Source of the DNA: Chloroflexota bacterium
Lineage (GTDB): Bacteria; Chloroflexota; Anaerolineae; UBA4142
Reading direction: 5' to 3'
Assembly (NCBI GenBank): GCA_016215025.1
Contig: JACRMI010000173.1
Coordinates: forward strand, 1 to 58,174
Length of the DNA: 58,174 bases
Shown here: positions 42,150 to 50,013 of the stretch, piece after piece
Position numbering within the stretch: position 1 is the stretch's first letter
Layout of the letters: every line of letters begins with the position of its first letter
Program-made: the position numbers and the translations under genes
The notes under the pieces: model-generated
Database searches by the model: none
What the model was told of the DNA's origin: nothing
Seen by the model: only the letters and a program-made list of their open reading frames with translations

Positions 42150-43058
42150 TTATTTTTCAGAAAGCAAATCGACCATCGCGGGCGTGAGGTCGGTGAGAGC
42201 GTGAACGCGCGGCGCAATTTTTTCGCGCTGCGCGCCGATAAGCATGGTCGGCACCGGATTGAGCGTGTGCGATTTCGTCGTCATGTCTTCGATGTTGCCG
42301 TGATCACTGGTGGTGATGACGAGCGTCTCGCTCAAGTTAATTTCGTCAAGAATGCCGCCTAAGAGTTGATCAACTTCGTCGAGAACCTCGGACGTGAATT
42401 GAGGATTGGCTTTGTGACCGGCGGCATCGGTGAGGAAATATTCAAACACCGTGAGATCATTTTGTTTTGCGATGCGCGCCAAATTGCGCCCCGCATCTCG
42501 CGCGGTGATGAGCGGTACGTTCGCGCCATGCTCAACCCATATTTTGTTGGAGACGAAAACACTGACAGCGTCGCCTTGACGCAGATCATCAATATCGCGA
42601 TAACGAACGTTCGCTGCGGCAACGGCATGAGATGTGGCAGAACGGCGAGCTTTGTTGCGCGCCAGTCGCTCGAAAAAAATCGGAGGGTAGGCGTTCGCAA
42701 AGGCCGCCCGTCGATTCATGTGTCGAACATGCTTGAACAAATTATCATGCGCGAGAATTTTCAGCAAGGCGGGATTGGGATACGGACCCGAATGTTCACC
42801 AATTTCTCGTGGCGCGTTGACGCCGGTGAAGATGGTCGTTTGCCCGGTCGCACTTTGCGGCAACCCAGGTATGCCCAGTGTCGCGTCGGTTGGCACGAGC
42901 GTCGCGCACGCCGACGTAAAATGCCCATTGTCGTTCGTTGGAATCATGCCATCGAACAACGAACGCAATGTCGGCAGCGGTGCATTGAGCAGGGGATTTA
43001 TTTCAGGGTTAGGTGCACCTAGCCCCCAACCATCGAAGAAGATAAAAAGAATATTCAT
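42150..43058 (-). CDS. Phosphoglycerate-mutase-like metalloenzyme
   Basis: The 302-residue protein belongs to the alkaline-phosphatase/iPGM superfamily. Metal-site motifs are IFFDGWGLG near the N-terminus, LPQSATGQTTIFTGVNAP (with the nucleophile Ser/Thr region), YFLTDAAGHK and VITTSDHGNIEDM, which carries the Asp-His pair. It is shorter than phosphoglycerate mutase (about 510 residues) and lacks that enzyme's insert domain, so it is likelier a phosphatase/phosphomutase of unknown substrate. The start is ATG 43058; a TTG three codons earlier is in frame. Confidence 0.8.
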   Translation of the reverse strand: MNILFIFFDGWGLGAPNPEINPLLNAPLPTLRSLFDGMIPTNDNGHFTSACATLVPTDATLGIPGLPQSATGQTTIFTGVNAPREIGEHSGPYPNPALLKILAHDNLFKHVRHMNRRAAFANAYPPIFFERLARNKARRSATSHAVAAANVRYRDIDDLRQGDAVSVFVSNKIWVEHGANVPLITARDAGRNLARIAKQNDLTVFEYFLTDAAGHKANPQFTSEVLDEVDQLLGGILDEINLSETLVITTSDHGNIEDMTTKSHTLNPVPTMLIGAQREKIAPRVHALTDLTPAMVDLLSEK

Positions 43059-43059
43059 C

Positions 43060-43105
43060 AATGACAAATGATAAATTACAAATGAATAAATGACAAATTC
43101 AATGC
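43060..43105. repeat. Heptamer microrepeat
   Basis: Units of ATGACAA, ATGATAA, ATTACAA and ATGAATAA run in tandem between the metalloenzyme start and the flavin reductase stop. Confidence 0.55.
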
Positions 43106-43108
43106 CAA

Positions 43109-43645
43109 TTATGGGGCAATAGAGTGATCGGGTAGCAGCAACGTACTCTCTTCCCGTTTATCTAGCGAGGCATAATATCCATCCAGGTAGAGCAATGGAT
43201 CATCGTCGTGGCGTTTGCCAAAGCCCGCCGCGAGCACTTCGCCAACAAAAATCGTATGATCGCCGGCTTTATGCGCGGCGACGACGCGGCAATCCAAATA
43301 CGCCATGCAATCGTCGAGGATCGGCGCGCCGGTTTTTTCGACGTGATAAGGAACATCGACAAAGGGATTGGCGGGGGCATCGACTTGATGTGCGAATCGT
43401 TTGGCAAGATTTTCTTGATGTTCGCCGAGAATGTTGAGTGCATAGTGTTTCGCGCGCGAAACGAAGCGGTGGGTCGTATTTGTTTTCGTAATGCAAACGA
43501 GGACGAGCGTTGGTTCAAGTGAAACGGACGTAAATGCGTTTGCGGTCATCCCGTGAATTTGGTCGCCGTCGCGCACGGTCAATATAGTCACGCCGGTTGG
43601 AAAGCGACGCATCACCTGGCGAAATAATGTTGAATCGATGGACAC
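43109..43645 (-). CDS. Flavin reductase domain protein
   Basis: The 178-residue FMN-binding split-barrel protein of the flavin reductase/HpaC family contains FRQVMRRFPTGVTILTV, HGMTANAFTSVSLEPTLVLVCI, FVSRAKHYALNIL and the FVGEVLAAG strand. Such proteins reduce free FMN/FAD with NAD(P)H for a partner oxygenase, or act as small oxidoreductases. No partner oxygenase is adjacent. The start is GTG. It is transcribed leftwards and probably cotranscribed with the metalloenzyme. Confidence 0.88.
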   Translation of the reverse strand: MSIDSTLFRQVMRRFPTGVTILTVRDGDQIHGMTANAFTSVSLEPTLVLVCITKTNTTHRFVSRAKHYALNILGEHQENLAKRFAHQVDAPANPFVDVPYHVEKTGAPILDDCMAYLDCRVVAAHKAGDHTIFVGEVLAAGFGKRHDDDPLLYLDGYYASLDKREESTLLLPDHSIAP

Positions 43646-43654
43646 ACGAAACCT

Positions 43655-43690
43655 GGGAGGATTTCAGATTTCAAATTGCAGATTGCAAAT
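43655..43690. repeat. Heptamer microrepeat upstream of the flavin reductase
   Basis: AGATTTC, AAATTGC, AGATTGC and AAATTGA follow one another with a 7-nt period. The gap 43646-44046 otherwise holds the promoter and structured leader of the propeller protein gene. Confidence 0.55.
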
Positions 43691-43788
43691 TGAAAACCCA
43701 TGGGGAGATTGTAGCAGATTGCAGTGGGAATAGCATAAAGGTTTTGCAAAAGGTTTAAAAACCTTAACCTAGTTCACTCAAAAAAAGA

Positions 43789-43818
43789 TTGATTTTGAGC
43801 TTGGAATCATGGTATAGT
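43789..43818 (+). promoter_or_regulatory. Promoter of the double-propeller gene
   Basis: TTGATT (43789-43794), an 18-bp spacer and TATAGT (43813-43818) with the TG of an extended -10 box at 43810-43811. Transcription would start right before the structured leader. Confidence 0.65.
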
Positions 43819-43819
43819 C

Positions 43820-43939
43820 GCTTGGGACAAGGATTTTGCCAGTGGCGTCGCTGGCGAATGTGACTCAGGGTGGGCAGTCTGTCCCGAGCGCACGCCCACA
43901 ACTTACATCCGTTCTGGCAATGCGCCAGAGCGGATTTTT
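43820..43939 (+). ncRNA. Candidate riboswitch-like leader with pseudoknot and terminator
   Basis: A 10-bp helix pairs GCTTGGGACA (43820-43829) with TGTCCCGAGC (43880-43889). Inside are hairpins GCCAG/CTGGC (43838-43842 and 43851-43855) and GACT/AGTC (43862-43865 and 43876-43879). The last loop contains GTGGGC (43870-43875), which can pair with GCCCAC (43894-43899) outside the helix, forming a pseudoknot. A 12-bp terminator stem (43907-43918 with 43924-43935) and a U-run follow. The class is not one I recognise. Confidence 0.6.
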
Positions 43940-44046
43940 GTTTGTGGTTGCAAAAACGAAAGGAGTCAACACAAAAACACATTGAAACAAGTGTAGAACG
44001 TCGGCGCACGTCAACCGTATTCAAATTCTCATGGAGGAGGATTGCA

Positions 44047-47000
44047 ATGAAATGGCGAGTGTTAGCTTTGTTCGTTCTATCGATGTGTGTGTTTTTGCTT
44101 GCGACGTGGACGGTATCGGCGCAGGGACCGAAGCCGCCGACGACGCCGGTAAACGGTAAGGCGCAACCTACGCCAGCATCATTACCGCTGAATTATAATT
44201 CCTTGATGGATGCAACGCCATCCCAAGATTTGGACAGCCCCAAATCGCTTTTGCAGCCCTCAATGAGTATTGGGAACAGAGGCGCGCTGCGTTCACCGCA
44301 AGCGCAGGGGCAACCTGGATTTAGCTTGCGCTATGTGCAGTCGTTTGGGATTGTGGAAGTTCCATACATTGACGACAGCGCTCATATTAATGGTGCCCAG
44401 GGAATCGGTACCGACGGATCTAATGTTTGGATTGTGGAATGCCCGGGCCGTCGCGCCCTCAAGTATACCAACACCGGCAACTATCTAATGCAGATTGGCA
44501 AAGCCGGTTTCCGTGACAGCGTCAGTGGCACGGCGTTACCTTGCCCGTATGATGCCGCTGTGGATGGCAGTGGCAATGTCTGGATAGTGGATAGCGCCCA
44601 TCATGCGATTAAATTCAATTCCAGCGGAAGCCGCGTCAGCGAGTTGGGATCAACGTGGAATTCTGGCACAGCAAATAACCGCTTTAACAACCCTCGTGGA
44701 ATTGCTTTTGATCCCGCCGGCAATATTTATGTGAGCGATACGAATAATCATCGAATTCAAGTCTTCACCAGTGCTGGAGTTTATACTGCCACAATTGGTA
44801 TTACTGCCTCTGCGGGATCGAGCAATGGTCAGTTCAACAACCCCATTCACATCACGGTAGATAACAATAACTTGCTCTACGTCGCCGATTCCAACAATCA
44901 GCGCGTCCAAATTTTTAATGTGACCAATCTGGTAGCGATTACTTATGTGGCGACGATTGGCACAACAGGGGTCTCTGGTGCAGACAATGCACACTTGAAT
45001 TCGCCCCAGGGTATTGCAGTAGATATCGCCCACAACAGACTTTTTGTGGCTGATGCTTACAATTATCGTGTGCAGGTTTTTGATTATGCAACACGAGCAT
45101 ATTCGATGACTTTGAGTGGACTCAGCTATGTAAGTGATGTCGCCGTGGATTCAACTGGTAACTTGTATGTGTCAGAACAATGGTTCGATCAAGATCAAGT
45201 CCAGCAGTTTGATTCCAGTCTTGCCTTTGTTCGCAGATATGGCACGGTTGGTATCCCATACCTGACAGATGGTCTGCACTATCACCGACCCTCGGGACTG
45301 GCTATTGCGCCAGATAGTAGCATCTATGTAAGCGAGGAGGAAGGTCGTCGATTGCTCAAGTTGAACTCGGCGGGTGTGGTTCAGTGGATAAAGGGAGAAG
45401 GTGGCGTTTGGGGTTACGACAACAATCACTTTACATACGCCGATGGTGTTGCCCTTGATTCTTTGGGGCGTGTGTATGTGGTTGATCGTGCAACACCTCG
45501 TGTGCAAGTCTATGACTCTGCCGGCAGCTATGTAGCCACTTTAGGCACAGGGCAAGGTACGGGTATCTATCAATTCAACTACCCTTATGGCGTAGCGATT
45601 GGTCAAGGAGATGCGATCTATGTTGCCGACACAAATAACCATCGCGTCCAAGTTTATGATAGTAGTCGAAACTACGTGATGACTATAGGCACAGGGATCG
45701 CTGGCACCGGTAACAATCAGTTCAACAATCCCAGAGATATAGCGACTGACGCTGCCGGAAATATCTATGTGGCAGATACGAACAACCACCGCATCCAAGT
45801 CTTCAATAATAGCCGTGTTTATGTTCGTACGATCGGTGTATCTGGAGTGTCTGGCACTGACTTTGGGCATCTAAGCTATCCGGTTGCGGTCACGGTGGAT
45901 GCGAGCGGGCGAACCTATGTCGGCGATAGCTACGGTAATCGCATAATGGTTTTTGACAACACGGGGGCATTTCTTACGACCATCGGTAACAGTGGAGGCA
46001 ATCGTACTGGACAAATGCGTAACGTGGAAGGGCTTGCGGTGGACCCGGCAGGAAATCTATACCTTGCTGATAAAGAGAATCATCGCATTACTAAATGGGC
46101 AATTGGCGTGCCCGGCTGGCAACAGGTGAACATCAATGGGTTCGGGGATCGAAACAATGGAACTATTTACACGTTGGCTCCATTCAATGGTCAACTTTAT
46201 GCTGGCACATATAATGGCGTTACGGCTGGTCAGATATGGCGAACCACCACTGGAAGCGACTGGTCGTCTACAATCACAGCGGGTTTTGGTCTTACGCAAA
46301 ACGTAGGAATCCCGGCGCTGTATACTTTCAACAATCAACTCTACGCAGGCGTTCGCTCGGATGCGCTCGGCGCGGCAATCTATCGCAGTCCGACCGGCAA
46401 TAGTTCGGATTGGACACAGGTTCTCTCAGGCGGGCTTGGCGATCCAACCAACGCAGGGGTATACCGTTTCATTGGCTTCAAGAATCAACTTTATGCGGGC
46501 AGTTATACAATCACCAACACACATGGCACCGAGGTTTGGCGTAGTCCAAGTGGGGATACCGGCACATGGACCCACGTTGTCCTCAACGGTTTTGGCGATC
46601 CTACAAATTGGATGATTCGAAGCGCCGAAGTTTACAACGATTATCTCTACCTCGGAACGGGGAATTCAACCGCGATCACATCTACGGGCGGCGCGATCTT
46701 TCGCAGCGGCACTGGCAACAGTGGTGATTGGGCAAAAGTTACGGATGGCTTTGGTGATCCCACGAACTATATTGTGTCTGGTTTAGTGTCGTTCAATGGA
46801 TATTTGTACGCAAGTACAACCCGGTGGGATCACAGCGGCGATCAAGTGTGGCGCTGTCAGGTCTGCAACGGCACTGATTGGCAAAAGGTAGTGGACAATG
46901 GCTTTGGCAATCCGCTCAATGAAAGTGTCAGTTTCCTCCAGGTATTCAATGGAGAGCTTTATTGCGTTGTTGGTAATTTCACCACTGGGCTGGAAGTCTG

Positions 47001-47199
47001 GCGAAGCCGTACAGGTAATCTTGGTGAGTGGTCTCTGGTTAGCGCAGGCGGTTTCGGCAATAGCAATAACAGTCAAGCGAACTATACGAGTGTGATTCCG
47101 TTCAACAATGCGCTGTATGTCGGAGTAGTGAATGGTTCTAACGGCGGTCAAATCTGGCAACTGCTCAACCAACTCTACCTGCCGCTCATCCTGCGTTAG
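44047..47199 (+). CDS. Secreted double beta-propeller (NHL) protein with YLPLILR tail
   Basis: The 1050-residue protein has a signal peptide ending near VSA-QGP. It then has about ten NHL-type repeats (about 95-690), with units such as GIAFDPAGNIYVSDTNNHRIQVF. A second propeller follows (about 690-1035) of exactly seven W..V..GFG(D)..N repeats, each with FN(G/N)xLY(A/V/L) and a (V/I)WR strand. The chain ends NQLYLPLILR. Propellers of this kind bind ligands or proteins outside the cell. GGAGGAGG sits nine bases before the ATG; a frame extended to 43870 would run through the terminator hairpin. The role is unknown. Confidence 0.85.
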   Translation: MKWRVLALFVLSMCVFLLATWTVSAQGPKPPTTPVNGKAQPTPASLPLNYNSLMDATPSQDLDSPKSLLQPSMSIGNRGALRSPQAQGQPGFSLRYVQSFGIVEVPYIDDSAHINGAQGIGTDGSNVWIVECPGRRALKYTNTGNYLMQIGKAGFRDSVSGTALPCPYDAAVDGSGNVWIVDSAHHAIKFNSSGSRVSELGSTWNSGTANNRFNNPRGIAFDPAGNIYVSDTNNHRIQVFTSAGVYTATIGITASAGSSNGQFNNPIHITVDNNNLLYVADSNNQRVQIFNVTNLVAITYVATIGTTGVSGADNAHLNSPQGIAVDIAHNRLFVADAYNYRVQVFDYATRAYSMTLSGLSYVSDVAVDSTGNLYVSEQWFDQDQVQQFDSSLAFVRRYGTVGIPYLTDGLHYHRPSGLAIAPDSSIYVSEEEGRRLLKLNSAGVVQWIKGEGGVWGYDNNHFTYADGVALDSLGRVYVVDRATPRVQVYDSAGSYVATLGTGQGTGIYQFNYPYGVAIGQGDAIYVADTNNHRVQVYDSSRNYVMTIGTGIAGTGNNQFNNPRDIATDAAGNIYVADTNNHRIQVFNNSRVYVRTIGVSGVSGTDFGHLSYPVAVTVDASGRTYVGDSYGNRIMVFDNTGAFLTTIGNSGGNRTGQMRNVEGLAVDPAGNLYLADKENHRITKWAIGVPGWQQVNINGFGDRNNGTIYTLAPFNGQLYAGTYNGVTAGQIWRTTTGSDWSSTITAGFGLTQNVGIPALYTFNNQLYAGVRSDALGAAIYRSPTGNSSDWTQVLSGGLGDPTNAGVYRFIGFKNQLYAGSYTITNTHGTEVWRSPSGDTGTWTHVVLNGFGDPTNWMIRSAEVYNDYLYLGTGNSTAITSTGGAIFRSGTGNSGDWAKVTDGFGDPTNYIVSGLVSFNGYLYASTTRWDHSGDQVWRCQVCNGTDWQKVVDNGFGNPLNESVSFLQVFNGELYCVVGNFTTGLEVWRSRTGNLGEWSLVSAGGFGNSNNSQANYTSVIPFNNALYVGVVNGSNGGQIWQLLNQLYLPLILR

Positions 47200-47219
47200 T
47201 TCTTGCAAGCAAGCAACCC

Positions 47220-47254
47220 AACACTGTGGCGTGCCTCAAGTGCGTCGCAGTGTT
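47220..47254 (+). terminator. Terminator of the double-propeller gene
   Basis: AACACTGTGGCG pairs with CGTCGCAGTGTT through an 11-nt loop, 20 bp after the stop, and is followed by CATTTTCAACTTTTTC. Confidence 0.7.
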
Positions 47255-47285
47255 CATTTTCAACTTTTTCAGTACGGACGTAAAA

Positions 47286-47322
47286 CGCACCACGCACCAC
47301 GGAACACGTGATGCGTGGTGCG
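47286..47322. repeat. Heptamer inverted microrepeat
   Basis: Two units of CGCACCA form a 10-bp arm (CGCACCACGC) whose exact reverse complement (GCGTGGTGCG) lies at 47313-47322. It sits between convergent genes and could terminate the lipid-kinase transcript. Confidence 0.65.
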
Positions 47323-47329
47323 AGTTTCA

Positions 47330-48250
47330 TTAGCAGATCACACGCAATCGCTTTGGAAGCACCTCGATTTCTAATCGATGCGCATCGAGCCAGGGTACTT
47401 CGCCGTCGCATTCAACGGCGAGTGGGTCGGGCGATTCGATCACGATGCGCGGCGCACGGAAAAATTTCACGCGCGGATCGCCGATGTGCGTGCCGTTCAT
47501 CACCTTCGGCAGGAGCGATAGAATGCCGATGCGTCCCAGTCCCTCGGCGATCATCACGTCGAGCAAGCCGTCGTCGACTTGAGCATTTGGCGCAACCCAG
47601 AATCCGCCGCCGAAATAGCGTCCAATCGTTGCGACCGTCATCGTGCTTTTTTGTTCGATTATTTGATCGGGGAATTTTATTTTGAGATGGGGGACAGAAT
47701 AATCGGCGAGTGTCTTAAAGACGGCGGCCAAATACATTGCCATTCCGGTTAAAATCGGCATGTGAGCATGTTTCGCAACTTGTGCGCCAAAACCGGTGTC
47801 GAAGGTGTTGTCAAAATAACGAACGTGGCTGCCATCGTCGGCTGACGTATCGACGGTGATTTTACCCACATCGAACCAGCGCGTGTTTCCTTTGGCGATC
47901 TGTTCGACCGCCTTTTTCCACTCGCCCGTTTTCAGGTCAAGCATCTTGGCAAAGTCATTGCCGGAGCCGACCGGAATCACTGCCAGCGTCCCGTCCGGTT
48001 CGCCGTTGGTTGCGCGCATGATGCCGTTCACAACTTCGTGGACGATGCCATCGCCGCCGACCGCAATCAACGTTTCGTAGCCGTCGCGCTTGGCTTGCTC
48101 GGCTAGAGAAATTGCATGGTACGGTGCTTGGCTGCGTATCATATCGAACTGGATTCCGTTGTCGCGCAGTGCAATTTCGATTGGATGCCAAAGTTTGCTG
48201 GCTCTACCCAAACCCGAAATTGGATTCAAGATGACGAGCGTCTTTGTCAT
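47330..48250 (-). CDS. Diacylglycerol/lipid kinase family protein
   Basis: The 306-residue protein of the YegS/DgkB/BmrU family phosphorylates a lipid using ATP. Motifs are VILNPISGLG, LIAVGGDGIVHEVVNGIM (GGDGT-like loop with V for T), VIPVGSGNDFAKML, FDTGFGAQVA and the C-terminal IESPDPLAVECDGE acidic strand. GGAGGGG precedes the ATG at 48250. Lipid A, diacylglycerol or a sphingoid-like lipid are all possible substrates. The gene stands alone on the minus strand. Confidence 0.9.
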   Translation of the reverse strand: MTKTLVILNPISGLGRASKLWHPIEIALRDNGIQFDMIRSQAPYHAISLAEQAKRDGYETLIAVGGDGIVHEVVNGIMRATNGEPDGTLAVIPVGSGNDFAKMLDLKTGEWKKAVEQIAKGNTRWFDVGKITVDTSADDGSHVRYFDNTFDTGFGAQVAKHAHMPILTGMAMYLAAVFKTLADYSVPHLKIKFPDQIIEQKSTMTVATIGRYFGGGFWVAPNAQVDDGLLDVMIAEGLGRIGILSLLPKVMNGTHIGDPRVKFFRAPRIVIESPDPLAVECDGEVPWLDAHRLEIEVLPKRLRVIC

Positions 48251-48287
48251 TGCCCCTCCATGAACAATAGAACCCTGGCAGCGCGAT

Positions 48288-48434
48288 GGCGTTCTGGGGA
48301 TTACCTAAAAGCCGGTTATGTCATTTCGAGGAGCGTTTGCGCCATCTTTGATGGCGCTGCGACGAGAAATCTTGCTTTCATGGAGGGAGATTTCTCGCTT
48401 CGCTCGAAATGACAGTTATGGGTAATCACCAGAC
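48288..48434. repeat. Dispersed palindromic element, copy 2
   Basis: A long imperfect palindrome starts TCTGGGGATTACC and ends with the near-complementary GGTAATCACCAGA. In between, TTATGTCATTTCGAGGAGCG faces GCTTCGCTCGAAATGACAG. It contains TTGCGCCATCTTTGATGGCG, identical to copy 1. It fills most of the gap between the divergent lipid-kinase and cupin genes. Confidence 0.7.
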
Positions 48435-48527
48435 GGCGTTACGTTGACAGCGGAATTGCGGCGGGTTATACTGGGAAGCGTGATGGCTGTGCGTGGTTTG
48501 CACAGTCATGTCGAGTGGTGTGTGACG

Positions 48528-48602
48528 TTCGCCCACGAATTTTCGCGAATCTTCGCCAATCAAAATAAAATTAGCGTGGATTAGCGAAGATTTGTGGGTG
48601 AA
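48528..48602 (+). repeat. Inverted microrepeat before the cupin gene
   Basis: The left arm (around CCCACGAATTTTCGCGAATCT) and the right arm (GATTAGCGAAGATTTGTGGG) are imperfect reverse complements flanking an A-rich loop. It lies just upstream of the cupin ribosome site, so it is probably transcribed if the promoter lies further upstream. Confidence 0.5.
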
Positions 48603-48626
48603 AAAATCTGATTCAAAGGAGAAGAC

Positions 48627-48974
48627 ATGGACGGCAAAACAATAGACAGCGCAAAGGTGGAATGGTTACCGCATCCTAATCCAAAGCATGTTGGCGTGTT
48701 TATGCAGACGTTGGTCGATCCGCAGACAAATCCGCTCGCGACAGTGCATCGCGTGCGAATTGCGCCGGGAGGCGAGATCATTCCGCATATTCACGATAAG
48801 AGTGCCGAAACGTTTCTGATAAATTCAGGACGCGCGTTGTGTACGATGGGCGATTCGACAACAGAATTTTGCGCGGGCAACCTAGGTTACGCGCCCGCAG
48901 GAATTCGCCATGGCTTGAAGAATTTGGGCGCTGAGGATGTTTATCTGACGACGGTGTTTACGCCACCGCTGTAA
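48627..48974 (+). CDS. Small cupin-domain protein
   Basis: The 115-residue single-domain cupin has motif 1 in IPHIHDKSAETFLINSGRALC (two His and a Glu as metal ligands) and motif 2 in YAPAGIRHGLKNLG (His). Small cupins bind a metal and may be isomerases, dioxygenases or binding proteins; sequence alone does not say which. A strong AAAGGAG lies six bases before the ATG. A microrepeat hairpin follows the stop. Confidence 0.85.
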   Translation: MDGKTIDSAKVEWLPHPNPKHVGVFMQTLVDPQTNPLATVHRVRIAPGGEIIPHIHDKSAETFLINSGRALCTMGDSTTEFCAGNLGYAPAGIRHGLKNLGAEDVYLTTVFTPPL

Positions 48975-49025
48975 AGGATGAAGGATGAAAGATGAAGGAT
49001 GAATTTTCTTCATCCTTCATCCTTC
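48974..49025 (+). repeat. Heptamer inverted microrepeat after the cupin gene
   Basis: Four ATGAAGG-type units are followed by TTCATCC-type units in reverse complement, giving a long hairpin that reaches within five bases of the next ATG. Confidence 0.7.
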
Positions 49026-49029
49026 GGAA

Positions 49030-49824
49030 ATGAACGCGATGAGTCAAATTATAACTCTTACCACCGATTTTGGTCTCTCCGATGGTTTCGTCGGCGTGAT
49101 GAAGGGCGTCATTCTCGGTATCAATCCGCAGGCGACCATTGTCGATATTACGCACGACATCGCACCGCAAAATATTGAGCAGGGCGCATTCGTGTTTGCG
49201 AATGCTTGCAAATATTTCCCGCCGAACACGATTCACGTCGTCGTGGTCGATCCGGGCGTGGGCAGTACTCGTCGCGCGATTGCGCTTCAAGCAGGCGAAA
49301 CTTTTTTCGTCGCGCCGGATAATGGGGTGGTAGTTTACGCAGCACGCAACTTGCAACACGAAATCCGTGCGGTTCATCTCAATCGTCCCGAGTACTGGCG
49401 TTCGCACGTCTCGAACACTTTTCACGGGCGCGACATATTTGCGCCGGTCGCCGCACATTTGTCGCTCGGCGTGTCGCTCGATGCGTTAGGCGACTCAGTT
49501 ACCAATTGGACGCAGCTTGCATGCGGTTTGGCGTTGCGCTATGGTGACCAAATCGTTGGACGGGTTGTTCACATTGACCGATTCGGCAACATCGTGACGA
49601 CCATCGGCGAAGAAATGTTAGAGGCGATGGATCGCACGCGCATCACGGTGACGATTCGCGGCAAGGTGCTGCAGGGCGTGCGGTCAACGTATGCGGTGGT
49701 TGAACGCGGCGAGTTGTTGGCGCTCATCAGCTCAAGCGGTCACGTCGAAGTGGCGGCACGCGATGAAAGTGCGGCGCAGATGCTGGGAGCAAAACTTGGT
49801 GATGAGGTCGTCATTAGAAGTTAG
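49030..49824 (+). CDS. SAM hydroxide adenosyltransferase (DUF62)
   Basis: The 264-residue protein of the fluorinase/chlorinase-like DUF62 family hydrolyses S-adenosylmethionine to adenosine and methionine. Family motifs are ITLTTDFGLSDGFVGVMKGV, IVDITHDIAPQNIEQGAFV, VVVVDPGVGSTRRAI, FVAPDNGV, FHGRDIFAPVAAHL and the C-terminal VHIDRFGNIVTTI. A second ATG at 49039 is in frame and could be the start. Its biological purpose in bacteria is uncertain. Confidence 0.92.
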   Translation: MNAMSQIITLTTDFGLSDGFVGVMKGVILGINPQATIVDITHDIAPQNIEQGAFVFANACKYFPPNTIHVVVVDPGVGSTRRAIALQAGETFFVAPDNGVVVYAARNLQHEIRAVHLNRPEYWRSHVSNTFHGRDIFAPVAAHLSLGVSLDALGDSVTNWTQLACGLALRYGDQIVGRVVHIDRFGNIVTTIGEEMLEAMDRTRITVTIRGKVLQGVRSTYAVVERGELLALISSSGHVEVAARDESAAQMLGAKLGDEVVIRS

Positions 49825-49887
49825 AAATTGGAAGTTGGAAGTTAAATGGCGAAAGCATTGTCCAATTTCCAACATCCAACTTCCAAT
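49825..49887. repeat. Heptamer inverted microrepeat before hrcA
   Basis: TTGGAAG units (49827-49843) are followed by reverse-complement TCCAACT-like units (49861-49887), upstream of the hrcA promoter. Confidence 0.65.
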
Positions 49888-49933
49888 CGTCTCTGTCCCA
49901 CAACGTCTGACAAACGGAATATCGATTTGGGTC

Positions 49934-49962
49934 TTGACAGACGTTTTTTCCTGTGGTAAAAT
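49934..49962 (+). promoter_or_regulatory. Heat-shock operon promoter
   Basis: TTGACA (49934-49939) and TAAAAT (49957-49962) with a 17-bp spacer, a near-consensus housekeeping promoter just upstream of the CIRCE element. Confidence 0.85.
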
Positions 49963-49963
49963 C

Positions 49964-49990
49964 CTAGCACTCGACAGGCGAGAGTGCTAA
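49964..49990. promoter_or_regulatory. CIRCE operator
   Basis: CTAGCACTC, nine bases, GAGTGCTAA matches the CIRCE consensus in all but the first base. It covers the start of transcription, so HrcA would block the hrcA-grpE-dnaK operon at normal temperature. Confidence 0.95.
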
Positions 49991-50013
49991 ATCGAGTAAA
50001 ATAGGCTGATTTT

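Noticed and set aside
48974..49025. CRISPR-like array
   Set aside because: Repeats are 7 nt without spacers, fold back on themselves, and no cas gene is present.
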